A DNA stretch of 64,000 nucleotides, from contig JACKOX010000007.1 in assembly GCA_024233975.1 (NCBI GenBank), positions 62,001 to 126,000 of the forward strand, in the 5' to 3' direction. Shown piece after piece: positions 10,572 through 19,514 of the stretch. Origin of the DNA: Rhodanobacteraceae bacterium (GTDB taxonomy: Bacteria > Pseudomonadota > Gammaproteobacteria > Xanthomonadales > Xanthomonadaceae). The notes under the pieces are model-generated. The model searched no databases, was not told the origin of the DNA, and worked only from the letters and a program-made list of their open reading frames with translations. The stretch's first letter is position 1. Every line of letters begins with the position of its first letter. The translations under genes were made by a program, and so were the position numbers.

Positions 10572-10979
10572 GTGGATCTCCAACTGGAAAGCGGCCCCAG
10601 CGGCCATCAGGTTCGCGAATGCACTGCCGATGGCGTGCGCGTCGACAACAGACTACTGACCCGCAGTTTTCTGCTGACGGCGGACCGGATCGAGGACGAC
10701 ATCGCCCTCGATGCCGTGCAAGCCCTTGATGATGAAGCGGAATCCAGCCGCATCGTTGAGCGTCTGCTGGCCCGGCAACCGGAGCTGGTGCTGCTCGGCA
10801 CGGGCTCACGACTGATGTTTCCGCCGCCGCGCTTCCAGGCCGCGCTACTGCGCCGTGGCATTGGCCTGGAAACCATGGACAACGCCGCAGCCGCCCGCAC
10901 CTTCAATCTGCTGGCGGGTGAAGGCCGGCGCGTGGTGGCGCTGTTCCTGCTGCCTACCGACCCAGAAACAACCGGATAA
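10572..10979 (+). CDS. Mth938/DUF498-type domain protein
   Basis: A 135-residue protein with the Mth938-like core: LLTRSFLLTADRI, then PELVLLGTGSRLMFPP, GIGLETMDNAAAARTFN and RVVALFL. Members are small soluble proteins of uncertain role, related to the mitochondrial complex I assembly factor NDUFAF3. The start is a GTG at 10572, only 11 bp after the yhbY stop, so the two are probably cotranscribed. A GC-rich hairpin without a T-tract follows the stop. Confidence 0.82.
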   Translation: MDLQLESGPSGHQVRECTADGVRVDNRLLTRSFLLTADRIEDDIALDAVQALDDEAESSRIVERLLARQPELVLLGTGSRLMFPPPRFQAALLRRGIGLETMDNAAAARTFNLLAGEGRRVVALFLLPTDPETTG

Positions 10980-11027
10980 GGGCCGCCGCGCGCCGCCGAT
11001 ATGGCGACGCGCGACATCAGCCCCGGA

Positions 11028-13340
11028 TCAGAACGACAGCGTGAGACCGAGGTAGACCGAACGGCCCGGACCCGGCACCGGCGTGCCCCACTGCGGGTAG
11101 TCGGGCGGCACCGGGTTCATCATTGTGCTGCCCTGCCCCACATAGGCGCCGCCGGTGGGCAGTGCGTAGAAGCGGTCCAGCAGGTTCTCGACCCCGAAAT
11201 CGATACGGAAGCCTTCCCATTCCTTCGAGAAGCGCAGGTTCAGCAGGGCATAACCGGGCGTGACCAGCTCATTGCGCACCCGGGACACGTCGTCCTTGCG
11301 ATCCACCGCCACCAGCTCCAGCGCGTTGTCCCAGCCGTTGCTGCGCTGGGTCAGGGCCAGGCGGGCATTGAGCGGCATCTGGTTGACCAGACCGTCGTCC
11401 GTTTCGGTGTTGCGACCATCGAGGTAGTCGACCTTGCCTTCGAGTCCGAAACGTCCCCAGGCCGTCTCAGCCAGCAAGCGGCTGCCGGAAACATCCACGC
11501 CGCACAGTCGCGCCGACTGGTTGACGTACTTCAGGACGGTGAAGGCATCAACCACCGGCGTGCTTCGCGGCGCGTTCGCCGCCGCATCCCACTGCACGGC
11601 GTCGATGTAGTCGGACACCCGCGTCCAGTACGGCGTCACCTGCAACTCCCAGCTGCGATTGGCCGCGTGCCAGTCGAAGGTGGCCGAAGCCGTCACGGCA
11701 CGTTCGGGCTTCAGCGCCAGGTTGCCGACGTAGCCGTTGCCGTCGCCAACGAAGTTGTTCATCAGCGCGGCCATCTGCCAGGTGGACCAGGTGTAGACCT
11801 CGTACATGCCCGGTGAACGGACCTTGCGCGCCACGCCGAAGGCGATGTCCAGGTTCTCGTCGTGGGCGTGTCGGACGATGGCACTGATGTCGAGGTTGCC
11901 ATCGCTGCGCGAGCGATCCGCCGCATTGAAAGCGGCCACGTCGCGCATGACGTTGGAGCCCATCATGTCCATGCTGCTGTAGCCCTGAACCGTGCCCGCG
12001 TCCATGGCGATGCGCTCGTAGCGGGCACCGACTTCCGCCGTCCAGCGTGCGTCGAAGTGATGTTCCCACTCGGCATACAGCGCGCTGCGATCACGCCGGC
12101 CGTCGCGGATGTTCCGGAAGATGTTCGGCGCCATCATCATGCCGCCCGAAGGCAGCCACCAGTCGTCCAGACGGTAGCGGCGATGCAAGGCACCAAGACG
12201 CAGGCGGTCATCACCGGCCAGCTGGATGTCGGCATCCAAGGACAGGGCCGTGGTGTCGCTGTCGGTATCCATCGGCATGCCGGTGGCGCACATCAGGCTC
12301 TGTTCGCAGGGAATCCCATTGTCGTAGGGCGGATTGCTGCCCTGCGACGCCGCACCGTAGAAGTAACGCTTGTCGTCGCCGAAATCCATGTGGTGCTGCA
12401 GGTCTTCGCGATAGGCGCGCGCCTCCAGGCGACCCCAGGAGAGTTCGCCGGCATAGTGCAGGTTGATGCGCTGCTGGTCGTTGCGTAGCAGGTCCATGCG
12501 CTGGTTGGGGAAGCCCTGTTCCGGCATCCGCTGCCAGCCCACCGACGCTTCCAGCAGTTGACCGTCGCGACTCCAGGCAACGGCCAGGTTCTGGTTGCGC
12601 ACGGCGTAGGCGCTGGAACCGACCTCGTCGCGATCCAGCGTGTGCCCGGCACGACCGGTGAGCGTGTACTCCTTGAAGTCGTCGGCGGCGCGATAGTTGT
12701 CGGCCTCGACGCTGTTTCCGGTGTAGCGCAGGCTGAACTGCTCACCCGCCAGCGTCAGGCGGGCGTTGGCGCCCAGCACATGGCCGTTGCTCCGGCCGTT
12801 GGCGCCCACTTCTCCATCCAGCACCACGCCCTCGCCCGGTGCGGCGAAACGCATCGCCTCGCCGTTCGCGACGATGCTGCCGCCAATGGAGTCACCACCC
12901 ACCGATACCGGCGTGATGCCCGGATAGACGGTGATGCTGCCGACGTCGACCGGCAGCAGGTAGGACAGCGCCGGGTTCATGTGGTTGGGACAGGACGCGC
13001 TGATGTCGGCGCCATCGACGGCGATGCGCAGACGGTCGTCGGCCAGGCCGCGAATGGATGGCAGGCCGGACACGCCGCCAGCCGGGTTCACCGAGACGCC
13101 GGGCAATGACATAAGCAGGCTGGCGGTATCGCTGCTGGCGGCGGCGTGAAGGCTGTCGCCATCGACGTCGCGGGCAGGCGCGATGTCGGCGCGGTCATCT
13201 TCGACCGTAACGCGGGGAAGGACGGTGGCGTTGTCACCGGCGTCCACTGAGGCCCGGGCTTGAGAAGCGCAGGCCAGGAAAGGGAAAGCCACAAGGGTTG
13301 CCACCGCCATGGGGCGGAGCGCTGGAAAACGGTACGACAT
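11028..13340 (-). CDS. TonB-dependent outer-membrane receptor, OprC/NosA-like (probable copper)
   Basis: A 770-residue protein with a signal peptide (about residues 1-30), a plug domain (about 45-165, including LPGVSVNPAGGVSGLPSIRG) and a long beta-barrel ending in the C-terminal Phe (YLGLTLSF). The copper-site pattern described for Pseudomonas OprC, CxxxM plus HxM, is present: CPNHM at residues 117-121 and HHM at 316-318. This makes copper import or NosA-like copper delivery the best assignment. The DUF2946 gene lies directly upstream on the same strand, a pairing I associate with copper receptors. Substrate is inferred from motif and context. Confidence 0.85.
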   Translation of the reverse strand: MSYRFPALRPMAVATLVAFPFLACASQARASVDAGDNATVLPRVTVEDDRADIAPARDVDGDSLHAAASSDTASLLMSLPGVSVNPAGGVSGLPSIRGLADDRLRIAVDGADISASCPNHMNPALSYLLPVDVGSITVYPGITPVSVGGDSIGGSIVANGEAMRFAAPGEGVVLDGEVGANGRSNGHVLGANARLTLAGEQFSLRYTGNSVEADNYRAADDFKEYTLTGRAGHTLDRDEVGSSAYAVRNQNLAVAWSRDGQLLEASVGWQRMPEQGFPNQRMDLLRNDQQRINLHYAGELSWGRLEARAYREDLQHHMDFGDDKRYFYGAASQGSNPPYDNGIPCEQSLMCATGMPMDTDSDTTALSLDADIQLAGDDRLRLGALHRRYRLDDWWLPSGGMMMAPNIFRNIRDGRRDRSALYAEWEHHFDARWTAEVGARYERIAMDAGTVQGYSSMDMMGSNVMRDVAAFNAADRSRSDGNLDISAIVRHAHDENLDIAFGVARKVRSPGMYEVYTWSTWQMAALMNNFVGDGNGYVGNLALKPERAVTASATFDWHAANRSWELQVTPYWTRVSDYIDAVQWDAAANAPRSTPVVDAFTVLKYVNQSARLCGVDVSGSRLLAETAWGRFGLEGKVDYLDGRNTETDDGLVNQMPLNARLALTQRSNGWDNALELVAVDRKDDVSRVRNELVTPGYALLNLRFSKEWEGFRIDFGVENLLDRFYALPTGGAYVGQGSTMMNPVPPDYPQWGTPVPGPGRSVYLGLTLSF

Positions 13341-13437
13341 GGATCAGATTCCTCGAACGATTCGCATCGCGCAGGCGCGCGGACGCAGTCGCAGGCCGCG
13401 TCCGGGAAATCCGGCCGCAGCGCAGCATGAGCAGGAC

Positions 13438-13845
13438 TCAGGCGCGAACGAGGATCGGCGGGCCGCGCGGGCTCCAGCCGGTAACAACGGGTTTGTCGGA
13501 GACGGCTTGAACCGGCTGCGGGGCCAGGAAAGGCGCTGGCTCCAGCTTGAGCCAGGCCGGAGCCACCATTGCCGGCAACTTGGTGCTTGCCAGCAGCGGA
13601 CAGTAGGGACAGTCGTCAACAGCGTGCTGGGTGGGTGCCGGCTGCTCGCTGCCGTCAGTCTGTCCAGTCGGGTCGACCCAGCGCAGCACCAGTCCCTGCG
13701 TGGTGCACAGCGCCACCCAGCCCGGGCTCAGCGGATCACTGTCGAGTCCACGATGCAGCCGCCCCAACGTGGGCAGCAGTGCCAGCAGCAACGCGGCCGC
13801 AAGGGCCATCGCCGAAAGTAGTGGGTAGGGACGTCGCAGACTCAT
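13438..13845 (-). CDS. DUF2946 family protein, probably membrane-anchored
   Basis: A 135-residue protein with an N-terminal hydrophobic segment (residues 8-27) and the DUF2946 Cys signature DDCPYCPLL near residue 80. Function of the family is not established, but members often sit beside copper-responsive TonB receptors or copper chaperones, and the CxxC could bind metal. It lies about 100 bp upstream of the OprC-like receptor on the same strand and is probably cotranscribed with it. The C-terminal third is Pro-rich. Confidence 0.8.
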   Translation of the reverse strand: MSLRRPYPLLSAMALAAALLLALLPTLGRLHRGLDSDPLSPGWVALCTTQGLVLRWVDPTGQTDGSEQPAPTQHAVDDCPYCPLLASTKLPAMVAPAWLKLEPAPFLAPQPVQAVSDKPVVTGWSPRGPPILVRA

Positions 13846-13893
13846 GATCGGCGCGGATTATCCGCGAAAACGGCCTTGTCTGTCGCGAACCAC

Positions 13894-14784
13894 TCAGCGT
13901 TTCGGCAGCTGGGTCAGCGGATCGATCGGCTTGCCGTTGCGACGAATCTCGAAATGCAGCTGGTCTCGGCTGGCGCCAGTGCGACCGAGTTCGGCGATCA
14001 CCTGCCCGGCATTCACGCGATCACCTTCGGCCACCAGACGCTTGCGGTTGTGGCCGTATGCCGACAGCCACGTGTCGCTGTGCTTGACGATGATCAGCTC
14101 GCCGTAACCGACCAGCCCCGAGCCGGAATACACCACCTCACCCGCGGCAGCGGCCTTGACCGGATCACCCGCCTTGCCGTCGATATCGATGCCCTGCCGC
14201 GTCGGGTCACCAGCGGCGTAGGTCGCCAGCAGGCGCCCGTCCACCGGCCAGCGCCAGGCAACAGCGCCGCTGGCCACTGCGGGTGCGGCTGTCACCGGTG
14301 GTTTTGCCGATGGCGGAGCAGCGGTGGGTGGCGGCAGAGGGGTCGGGTTGCGTGGCGGCGCGTTGCTGCCCGTGCTCGTGACGGGCCGCGCAGCAGTCGC
14401 CGGTGCTGGCCTCGCTGCCGTGGGCGCAGCGGACGGCGCCGGTCGATCCGGCAGCGGTGTCGTTACCGCAACACCGTCATCACCAGCCACCGCCACCGGA
14501 CGCGCATCACCCGACGGCGCCAGCACCTTCAGCTGCTGTCCCGGGTAAATCGTGTACGGCGGATGGATGGCATTCCAGCGCGCGAGGTCACGGTAGTCGA
14601 TGCCTAACCGGAACGCGATGCCGTACAGCGTGTCGCCCCGCGCCACGGCGTATTCCGGCACGCGGGTGATCACCGTCTCCGGCCGGCTGCTGGAACGGTC
14701 GTCGATGGACGGGCGCGGCGGCGAGGAGCAAGCAGCAAGGCCAGCAGCCAGTGAAAGGCAGGCAATGACGAAACGGCGACTCAT
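13894..14784 (-). CDS. nlpD: NlpD-like lipoprotein: LysM plus degenerate M23 (LytM) domain
   Basis: A 296-residue protein with a lipoprotein signal peptide (lipobox LAAC, Cys19), a LysM domain (about residues 45-90, ARGDTLYGIAFRLGI), a Pro/Ala-rich linker and a C-terminal LytM/M23 domain. The LytM active site is incomplete: the first zinc His/Asp pair is replaced in RQGIDIDG, and the final HxH reads QLHFEI. This is what NlpD/EnvC-type activators of AmiC-class amidases look like, so it probably activates an amidase rather than cutting peptidoglycan itself. It follows pcm and the YqaA gene, as in related genomes. Confidence 0.9.
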   Translation of the reverse strand: MSRRFVIACLSLAAGLAACSSPPRPSIDDRSSSRPETVITRVPEYAVARGDTLYGIAFRLGIDYRDLARWNAIHPPYTIYPGQQLKVLAPSGDARPVAVAGDDGVAVTTPLPDRPAPSAAPTAARPAPATAARPVTSTGSNAPPRNPTPLPPPTAAPPSAKPPVTAAPAVASGAVAWRWPVDGRLLATYAAGDPTRQGIDIDGKAGDPVKAAAAGEVVYSGSGLVGYGELIIVKHSDTWLSAYGHNRKRLVAEGDRVNAGQVIAELGRTGASRDQLHFEIRRNGKPIDPLTQLPKR

Positions 14785-14791
14785 CGACCCG

Positions 14792-15385
14792 TCATCCGGC
14801 CTGGTGCCGCCACATCAGCCAGCCGATCAGGGCGATGGCCAGCAACGCCAGCACCCAGCCGATCCATTCAATCCAGCGCCGCAGGCTGGCTTCGAACTTC
14901 GGTCCGCCCCAGGCGATCAGCCCGGCGAGCAGGAAAAAGCGACCGCCCCGCCCCACCACCGAGCCCAGCCCGAAGGCGACCAGCGGCATGCCGGCGGCGC
15001 CCGAGGCAATCGTGAACACCTTGTACGGAATCGGCGTGAAGCCGGCGACCAGCACGATCCAGAAACCGTACTCCTCGAACAGGGTCTGGATATGGGCGAA
15101 GGTGTCCGCGTAGCCGAAGCGCTCGATCCACGGCATCACCGCTTCCAGCGCCCAATGGCCAAGCGCGTAACCGACGAAACCACCGAGCACGGAGCAGATC
15201 GTGGTGAGTAGAGCCAGCCGCCACCAGCGCGGTGGCTGGGCAAGCGTCATCGGCGCCAGCATCACGTCGGGTGGCACCGGGAACACCGTGGACTCGGCCA
15301 CGCTCAACGCACCGAGATACACGGGCGCATGACGGTGCCGCGACCAGCGCAGGGCCATGTCGTACAGCGGTCCGAACAGTTTCAG
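14792..15385 (-). CDS. YqaA/DedA-like (VTT-domain) membrane protein
   Basis: A multi-pass inner-membrane protein with the VTT fold: FPVPPDVMLAPMTLAQP near the N-terminus, then GGFVGYALGHWALE and AGFTPIPYKVFTIASGAAGM. Family members are implicated in lipid scrambling or membrane homeostasis. The first ATG (15358) gives 188 residues, but homologs as I recall them begin KxFGPLYD, and that sequence is encoded just upstream. A CTG codon at 15385, preceded by GAGGA seven bases earlier and directly after the pcm stop, would give a 197-residue protein starting (M)KLFGPLYD. I use that start, with moderate certainty. Confidence 0.82.
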   Translation of the reverse strand: MKLFGPLYDMALRWSRHRHAPVYLGALSVAESTVFPVPPDVMLAPMTLAQPPRWWRLALLTTICSVLGGFVGYALGHWALEAVMPWIERFGYADTFAHIQTLFEEYGFWIVLVAGFTPIPYKVFTIASGAAGMPLVAFGLGSVVGRGGRFFLLAGLIAWGGPKFEASLRRWIEWIGWVLALLAIALIGWLMWRHQAG

Positions 15386-15395
15386 GGTTGCGTCC

Positions 15396-16088
15396 TCATC
15401 GCACGGTACCGCTCAACAGCGGCACGAACAGTACCGCTCCCAGGTTGCTTTCAGTGATGCCGTCGGCGTCGCGCTGGTAGCAGACCAGCTCCTGCTGCGA
15501 GCTCGGACCAACGGGCGCGATCAACCGCCCACCTTCGGCCAGTTGATCGAGCAGCGCCGGCTCGATGCGCGCGGTCGCCGCGGTCACCAGGATGCCATCG
15601 AAAGGCGCCAGCTCCGGCCAGCCGATGCGGCCATCGTCGTGGCGCACGCGGATGTTGCCGTAGCCCAGTTTGCGCAGCCGACGACGCGTCGGGCGCAGCA
15701 GTTCGTCGATGCGCTCGATGCTGTAGACCTGATCGACCAGCCCCGACAGCACCGCCGCCTGATAGCCGGAACCGGTGCCGATCTCCAGCACCTTGCCGCC
15801 ACCGTTGGCGAAGTTCGGGCCAGCCAGCAGGACTTCGGTCATCCGTGCCACCACCCACGGCTGTGAAATGGTCTGCCCGCAGCCGATCGGCAGCGCCGTG
15901 TTCTCGTAGGCACGACTGGCCAGCGCCTCGTCGATGAACAGGTGGCGCGGCACGGTGCGGATCGCATCCAGCACATGCGCATCGGCAATGCCCTTGGCGC
16001 GCAGGTCGTCGACCAGACGGTCGCGTGCGCGCTGCGAGGTCATACCCAGACCCGCCGTATCCGGCTGACCGTGACGCAGACTCATCAT
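15396..16088 (-). CDS. pcm: Protein-L-isoaspartate O-methyltransferase
   Basis: A 230-residue enzyme that repairs isoaspartyl residues. Motifs include GLGMTSQRARDRLV near the N-terminus, VPRHLFIDEALASRAYEN, GCGQTISQPWVVARMTE and the SAM-binding loop VLEIGTGSGYQAAVL. The open frame runs upstream to 16277, but the ATG at 16088 overlaps the surE stop (ATGA, 4 bp) and gives the normal N-terminus. surE-pcm is a conserved stress-survival pair. It is followed 10 bp later by the YqaA gene. Confidence 0.95.
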   Translation of the reverse strand: MMSLRHGQPDTAGLGMTSQRARDRLVDDLRAKGIADAHVLDAIRTVPRHLFIDEALASRAYENTALPIGCGQTISQPWVVARMTEVLLAGPNFANGGGKVLEIGTGSGYQAAVLSGLVDQVYSIERIDELLRPTRRRLRKLGYGNIRVRHDDGRIGWPELAPFDGILVTAATARIEPALLDQLAEGGRLIAPVGPSSQQELVCYQRDADGITESNLGAVLFVPLLSGTVR

Positions 16089-16876
16089 CCGGCCGACTTG
16101 CCTTCCCCGTCGGCCATGCCCGCAGCCAGGCCATCGACCCAGCTGGCGACCTTTTCCAGCGCCTGGTAGCGGGTCAGATCGACGTGGATCGGCGTAATCG
16201 AGATATAGCCACGGCGCACGGCGTCGAAGTCCGTGCCTGGACCGGCATCTTCCTCGGCACCGGCCGGGCCAATCCACCAGATCGGTCGGCCGCGCGGGTC
16301 GGTTTCATTGATGCAGGGCTCGGCGCGATGACGATGACCAAGACGCGTCACCTCGTAGCCCCGGATCTCGCTCCACGGCAGATCCGGGACGTTGACGTTG
16401 AGGATGGTGTCGGAAGGCAGCGCATCGACCAGCAACCGGCGCATGATTTCCACCGCCGCGCGTGCCGCGGTCGGATAGTTGCGTGCCTTGTGCTCGCTGC
16501 TGGCCAGCGACACTGCAATCGCCGGCAGACCCAGGAAACGCCCTTCCATCGCCGCGGCCACGGTGCCGGAATAGATCACGTCGTCGCCCAGATTGGCCGC
16601 CGAGTTGATGCCGGAAACCACGATGTCCGGCTCGTCTTCCAGCATTCCGGCCAAGGCCAGGTGCACACAGTCGGTGGGCGTGCCGGCCACGCGGTAACGT
16701 CGCTCCGACAGCTCGGTGACGCGGATCGGCTGGTCGAGGGTGAGCGAATTGCTGGCACCGGAACGGTCGCGATCCGGTGCGACCACCGTGACCGTGGCGA
16801 CCTCCGCCAGATGCTCCGCAAGCACGCGGATGCCCGGCGCCTCCACGCCATCATCGTTGCTGACCAGAATATGCAT
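16085..16876 (-). CDS. surE: 5'/3'-nucleotidase SurE
   Basis: A 263-residue protein starting MHILVSNDDGVEAPGIRVLA, with the catalytic Asp pair D8/D9 in SNDDG. Further motifs are DRSGASNSLT, VSGINSAANLGDDVIYSGTV and LNVNVPDL. SurE dephosphorylates nucleotides in a metal-dependent manner and supports stationary-phase survival. The ATG at 16876, preceded by AGGGAAG, was chosen over the upstream open frame (to 16996) because the family begins at this Met. It overlaps pcm by 4 bp and diverges from the Smr gene. Confidence 0.96.
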   Translation of the reverse strand: MHILVSNDDGVEAPGIRVLAEHLAEVATVTVVAPDRDRSGASNSLTLDQPIRVTELSERRYRVAGTPTDCVHLALAGMLEDEPDIVVSGINSAANLGDDVIYSGTVAAAMEGRFLGLPAIAVSLASSEHKARNYPTAARAAVEIMRRLLVDALPSDTILNVNVPDLPWSEIRGYEVTRLGHRHRAEPCINETDPRGRPIWWIGPAGAEEDAGPGTDFDAVRRGYISITPIHVDLTRYQALEKVASWVDGLAAGMADGEGKSAG

Positions 16877-17020
16877 ACGCTTCCCTGTGCTGCATCGACT
16901 GCCCGCTGGGGCCGCGCCCGGAAAGCACGTGCAGTCGACGGAATGATCAAAGTGCGAATGATAGCCGATGGCCGCACTGCGAACCGGGATCGGCAAGGCA
17001 TGTGCTGATAGGCTTTCCAG

Positions 17021-17563
17021 ATGTTCCCACCCGACGATGACTCGCCAGATGACGATGCCGCCCTGTTCCGCGAGGCCATCGGGCCGGTTCGCGAGCTGGC
17101 CCCCGGCGAGCTGCCACCACCGCGACCGCGCCCGAAACCAAGGGCACGCCAGTTCGAGCGCGATGAGGTCGAGGCGCTACGGCAGTCGCGGGATGCGCCG
17201 TTCGACCTGGCAAACCCCGATATTGGCGACCGCCTGGAATTCCGTCGCCCGAACGTTGGACCGGCCATCCTGCGTCGCCTGAAGCGCGGCCAGTACGCGG
17301 TCGAGGACGAAATCGACCTGCACGGCGCCACTGCCGAAGGCGCGCTGGAGCTGCTGCGACGCTTCCTGCACGAAGCGCATGACGAAGGCCACCGCTGTCT
17401 GCGCATCGTCCATGGCAAAGGCCTGCGCTCACGCGACGGCGTGCCGGTGCTTAAAGTGGTGACCGACCGCTTCCTGCGCCACAACGGTGATGTACTCGCC
17501 TTTGCCTCGGCACCGGAGGCCGGCGGCGGTTCCGGGGCGGTGCTGGTACTGCTCAGGCGCTGA
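17021..17563 (+). CDS. Smr-domain protein (SmrA/SmrB-like)
   Basis: A 180-residue protein with an N-terminal acidic/Pro-rich region and a C-terminal Smr domain (about residues 95-180). The Smr signatures are present: EIDLHGATAEGAL, the RIVHGKGLRS loop and GGGSGAVLVLL. Smr domains have nuclease activity; SmrB of E. coli cleaves mRNA at collided ribosomes. Divergent from surE. Its 3' end overlaps the 3' end of the convergent hydrolase gene by 11 bp. SmrA versus SmrB cannot be settled by eye. Confidence 0.9.
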   Translation: MFPPDDDSPDDDAALFREAIGPVRELAPGELPPPRPRPKPRARQFERDEVEALRQSRDAPFDLANPDIGDRLEFRRPNVGPAILRRLKRGQYAVEDEIDLHGATAEGALELLRRFLHEAHDEGHRCLRIVHGKGLRSRDGVPVLKVVTDRFLRHNGDVLAFASAPEAGGGSGAVLVLLRR

Positions 17564-18449
17564 CGACGCGCTGGCAGAAAGCCGCCACCCGCGAAGCGAT
17601 ATCCTCCGGCTGCTTCAGCCAGTCGAAGTGCCGCGGTGGACGGCCATCCGGCAGCTGTTCCACGAACTGCTTTTCGGCCTGAGCGCCGCTGAGCGCCAGC
17701 AGTCCATCAATGGACGATTGCGGCGCGAACATATCCTCGGCCATGCCAATCGCCAGCGCCGGTAATCGCACACCGGCAAAACCGGCGCTGAGGTTTTCGC
17801 CATGGCTGTCTCGAAGCACGCCGCTGCGACAGAAGCCGGCCCATTCACGCATCAGCCGCGCCGGTTGGTGGCCGCCGAAACCCAGCAGCTCGCCGTGGAA
17901 CTGGCCGAACAGCGCACACCACAGCCGTACCCACATCGCGAACAGGCGAATGCCCAGCGTCCAGCGACCGAAACTGCGCCAGTATGGCGTTCCAGAGGCA
18001 CAGAAGATCAGTCCGGCAAGATTCTGCTCTCCACCGCGCGAGGCATGCAGCAGGGACAGTTGCCCACCCAGCGAGTGGCCGAACAGGAAGCGCGGCGAGC
18101 CGGGAAAGGCGTCTGCCGCCGCCGCAAGCATGGTCGGCAGCTCGTCATCCGCCAGATCGAGATAACCCCAGCCGCAGCGTCGCGACGCACGGAAGGGGCT
18201 GTCGCCGATGCCACGCAGGTCTGCGGCCAGCACGTTGACTCCGCGCTCGGCCAAGGCGATGGCGAAGCGCCGGTACACGCCGGCCGGCGTGCCCAGCGCC
18301 GCCGCGATAACGACCGCCGGCGCACCGGCTTCGGCACGGAACAGTCTCGCCGGCAGCGGTTTCCCGGCAACCGTCAGCTCGACAATTTCCGGTTCGATTT
18401 CAGCGCGCTTCGATGACAGGGAAGGAGGCGCGGTTGTCGGACGATCCAT
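17553..18449 (-). CDS. Alpha/beta hydrolase (serine aminopeptidase-like fold)
   Basis: A 298-residue soluble protein with the alpha/beta-hydrolase nucleophile elbow FGHSLGGQLSLL (Ser in GHSLG), the upstream segment NVLAADLRGIGDSPF and a C-terminal region with MAEDMFAP, the likely acid region. A His near the C-terminus in RHFDWL is the probable catalytic His. Substrate is unknown; members of this group are annotated as predicted esterases or lysophospholipase-like. It lies 12 bp downstream of truD on the same strand's end and converges on the Smr gene, overlapping it by 11 bp. Confidence 0.82.
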   Translation of the reverse strand: MDRPTTAPPSLSSKRAEIEPEIVELTVAGKPLPARLFRAEAGAPAVVIAAALGTPAGVYRRFAIALAERGVNVLAADLRGIGDSPFRASRRCGWGYLDLADDELPTMLAAAADAFPGSPRFLFGHSLGGQLSLLHASRGGEQNLAGLIFCASGTPYWRSFGRWTLGIRLFAMWVRLWCALFGQFHGELLGFGGHQPARLMREWAGFCRSGVLRDSHGENLSAGFAGVRLPALAIGMAEDMFAPQSSIDGLLALSGAQAEKQFVEQLPDGRPPRHFDWLKQPEDIASRVAAFCQRVVSA

Positions 18450-18461
18450 ATCCGGAAAGAC

Positions 18462-19514
18462 TCAGGCAGCCGGACGCATCACGTCCACCACCTCGCCCAG
18501 CTGCGCCAGCAGCACGGTGGCATAGCTGCCTGCCGGCAGCGCAAAGTCGAGCAGGAGTTGATCATCCGCTGGCCACGACCAGAGCATGTCGCGCACGCCG
18601 ACGCGCAGTGCACGGCGCTCCTGCTTGAGGCCGGCCTTCTCCAGCCCTTCGCGCAGATCATCGTCACCGGACAGCGCCACCCCTTCACGCTCCCGCGCCG
18701 CATCCGCCGACGACAGCTCGCCGCGCCCCCAGAGCGGGCCGGTGGGATGGATATCGCCCTCGGTGGCGCGACCACGCAGCGTGTCGTCCAGCGCTTCCGG
18801 GCCGAACACGCTATGCCGGCCATCCAGCATCCAGATTTCGCCATCAAGGCCGGTGTTCCAGCTGCCATCGGCCACGCGCGCCCACAGCACCTGGTTGAAC
18901 AGCTGCGAACGCACCGCCGACAGCAGCATCGAACGCTGATCACGGCGCACGCGCTTGCCGGCGAACATGGCCCGTGCCGCCTCGACGTTGTCACCTCCAC
19001 GACCGAATCGCTGTTCGCCGAAGGCATTTGGCACGCCGCCGTCGCGAATCGCCCGCAGCCGCGCTTCGATGGCATCGAGATCACCGGCAACATCACGCAG
19101 CAGAAGGCGGAAGCGGTTACCGCGCAATGCGCCGCGCGGCAGCTTTCGGCGGTGCCGCGTCTGCGACAGCACCGTCACCCCGTCGATCGCCATCGTCTCC
19201 AGCGGCGGCGCCTCACGTCCGGGCAGATGCACGGTGAAGGCCTGCCGCGTCACCGCGTGCCGATCCTTGAGGCCGGCATAGCTCACCGCATGCCGCGCCA
19301 CGCCGGCCCAGGCCGCCAGCTGATCGGCTACCCAGGCCGTGTTGGCGCCGCGCTTCTCGACCTGCAGAAACAGCTGCTCGCCTTCGCCACTGGGCTCAAA
19401 GCCAAGGTCCTCGTCGACCTGGAAGTCCTCGACCTCAACGCGCAGCCGCGCCGTCAACACCGCATTGCCATAGGCGCGCGGGATCGTCTGGTCCTGCGTT
19501 GATTCCCTGCTCAT
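18462..19514 (-). CDS. truD: tRNA pseudouridine(13) synthase TruD
   Basis: A 350-residue protein with the TruD-specific sequence VSYAGLKDRHAVTRQAFTVH containing the catalytic Asp, the substrate-binding NAFGEQRFGRGGDNV and an N-terminal PRAYG region typical of the family. It makes pseudouridine 13 in tRNA-Glu. The open frame reaches 19694, but the ATG at 19514 overlaps the ispF stop by 4 bp (ATGA) and matches the family start. Part of the ispD-ispF-truD-surE-pcm order conserved in gammaproteobacteria. Confidence 0.95.
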   Translation of the reverse strand: MSRESTQDQTIPRAYGNAVLTARLRVEVEDFQVDEDLGFEPSGEGEQLFLQVEKRGANTAWVADQLAAWAGVARHAVSYAGLKDRHAVTRQAFTVHLPGREAPPLETMAIDGVTVLSQTRHRRKLPRGALRGNRFRLLLRDVAGDLDAIEARLRAIRDGGVPNAFGEQRFGRGGDNVEAARAMFAGKRVRRDQRSMLLSAVRSQLFNQVLWARVADGSWNTGLDGEIWMLDGRHSVFGPEALDDTLRGRATEGDIHPTGPLWGRGELSSADAAREREGVALSGDDDLREGLEKAGLKQERRALRVGVRDMLWSWPADDQLLLDFALPAGSYATVLLAQLGEVVDVMRPAA

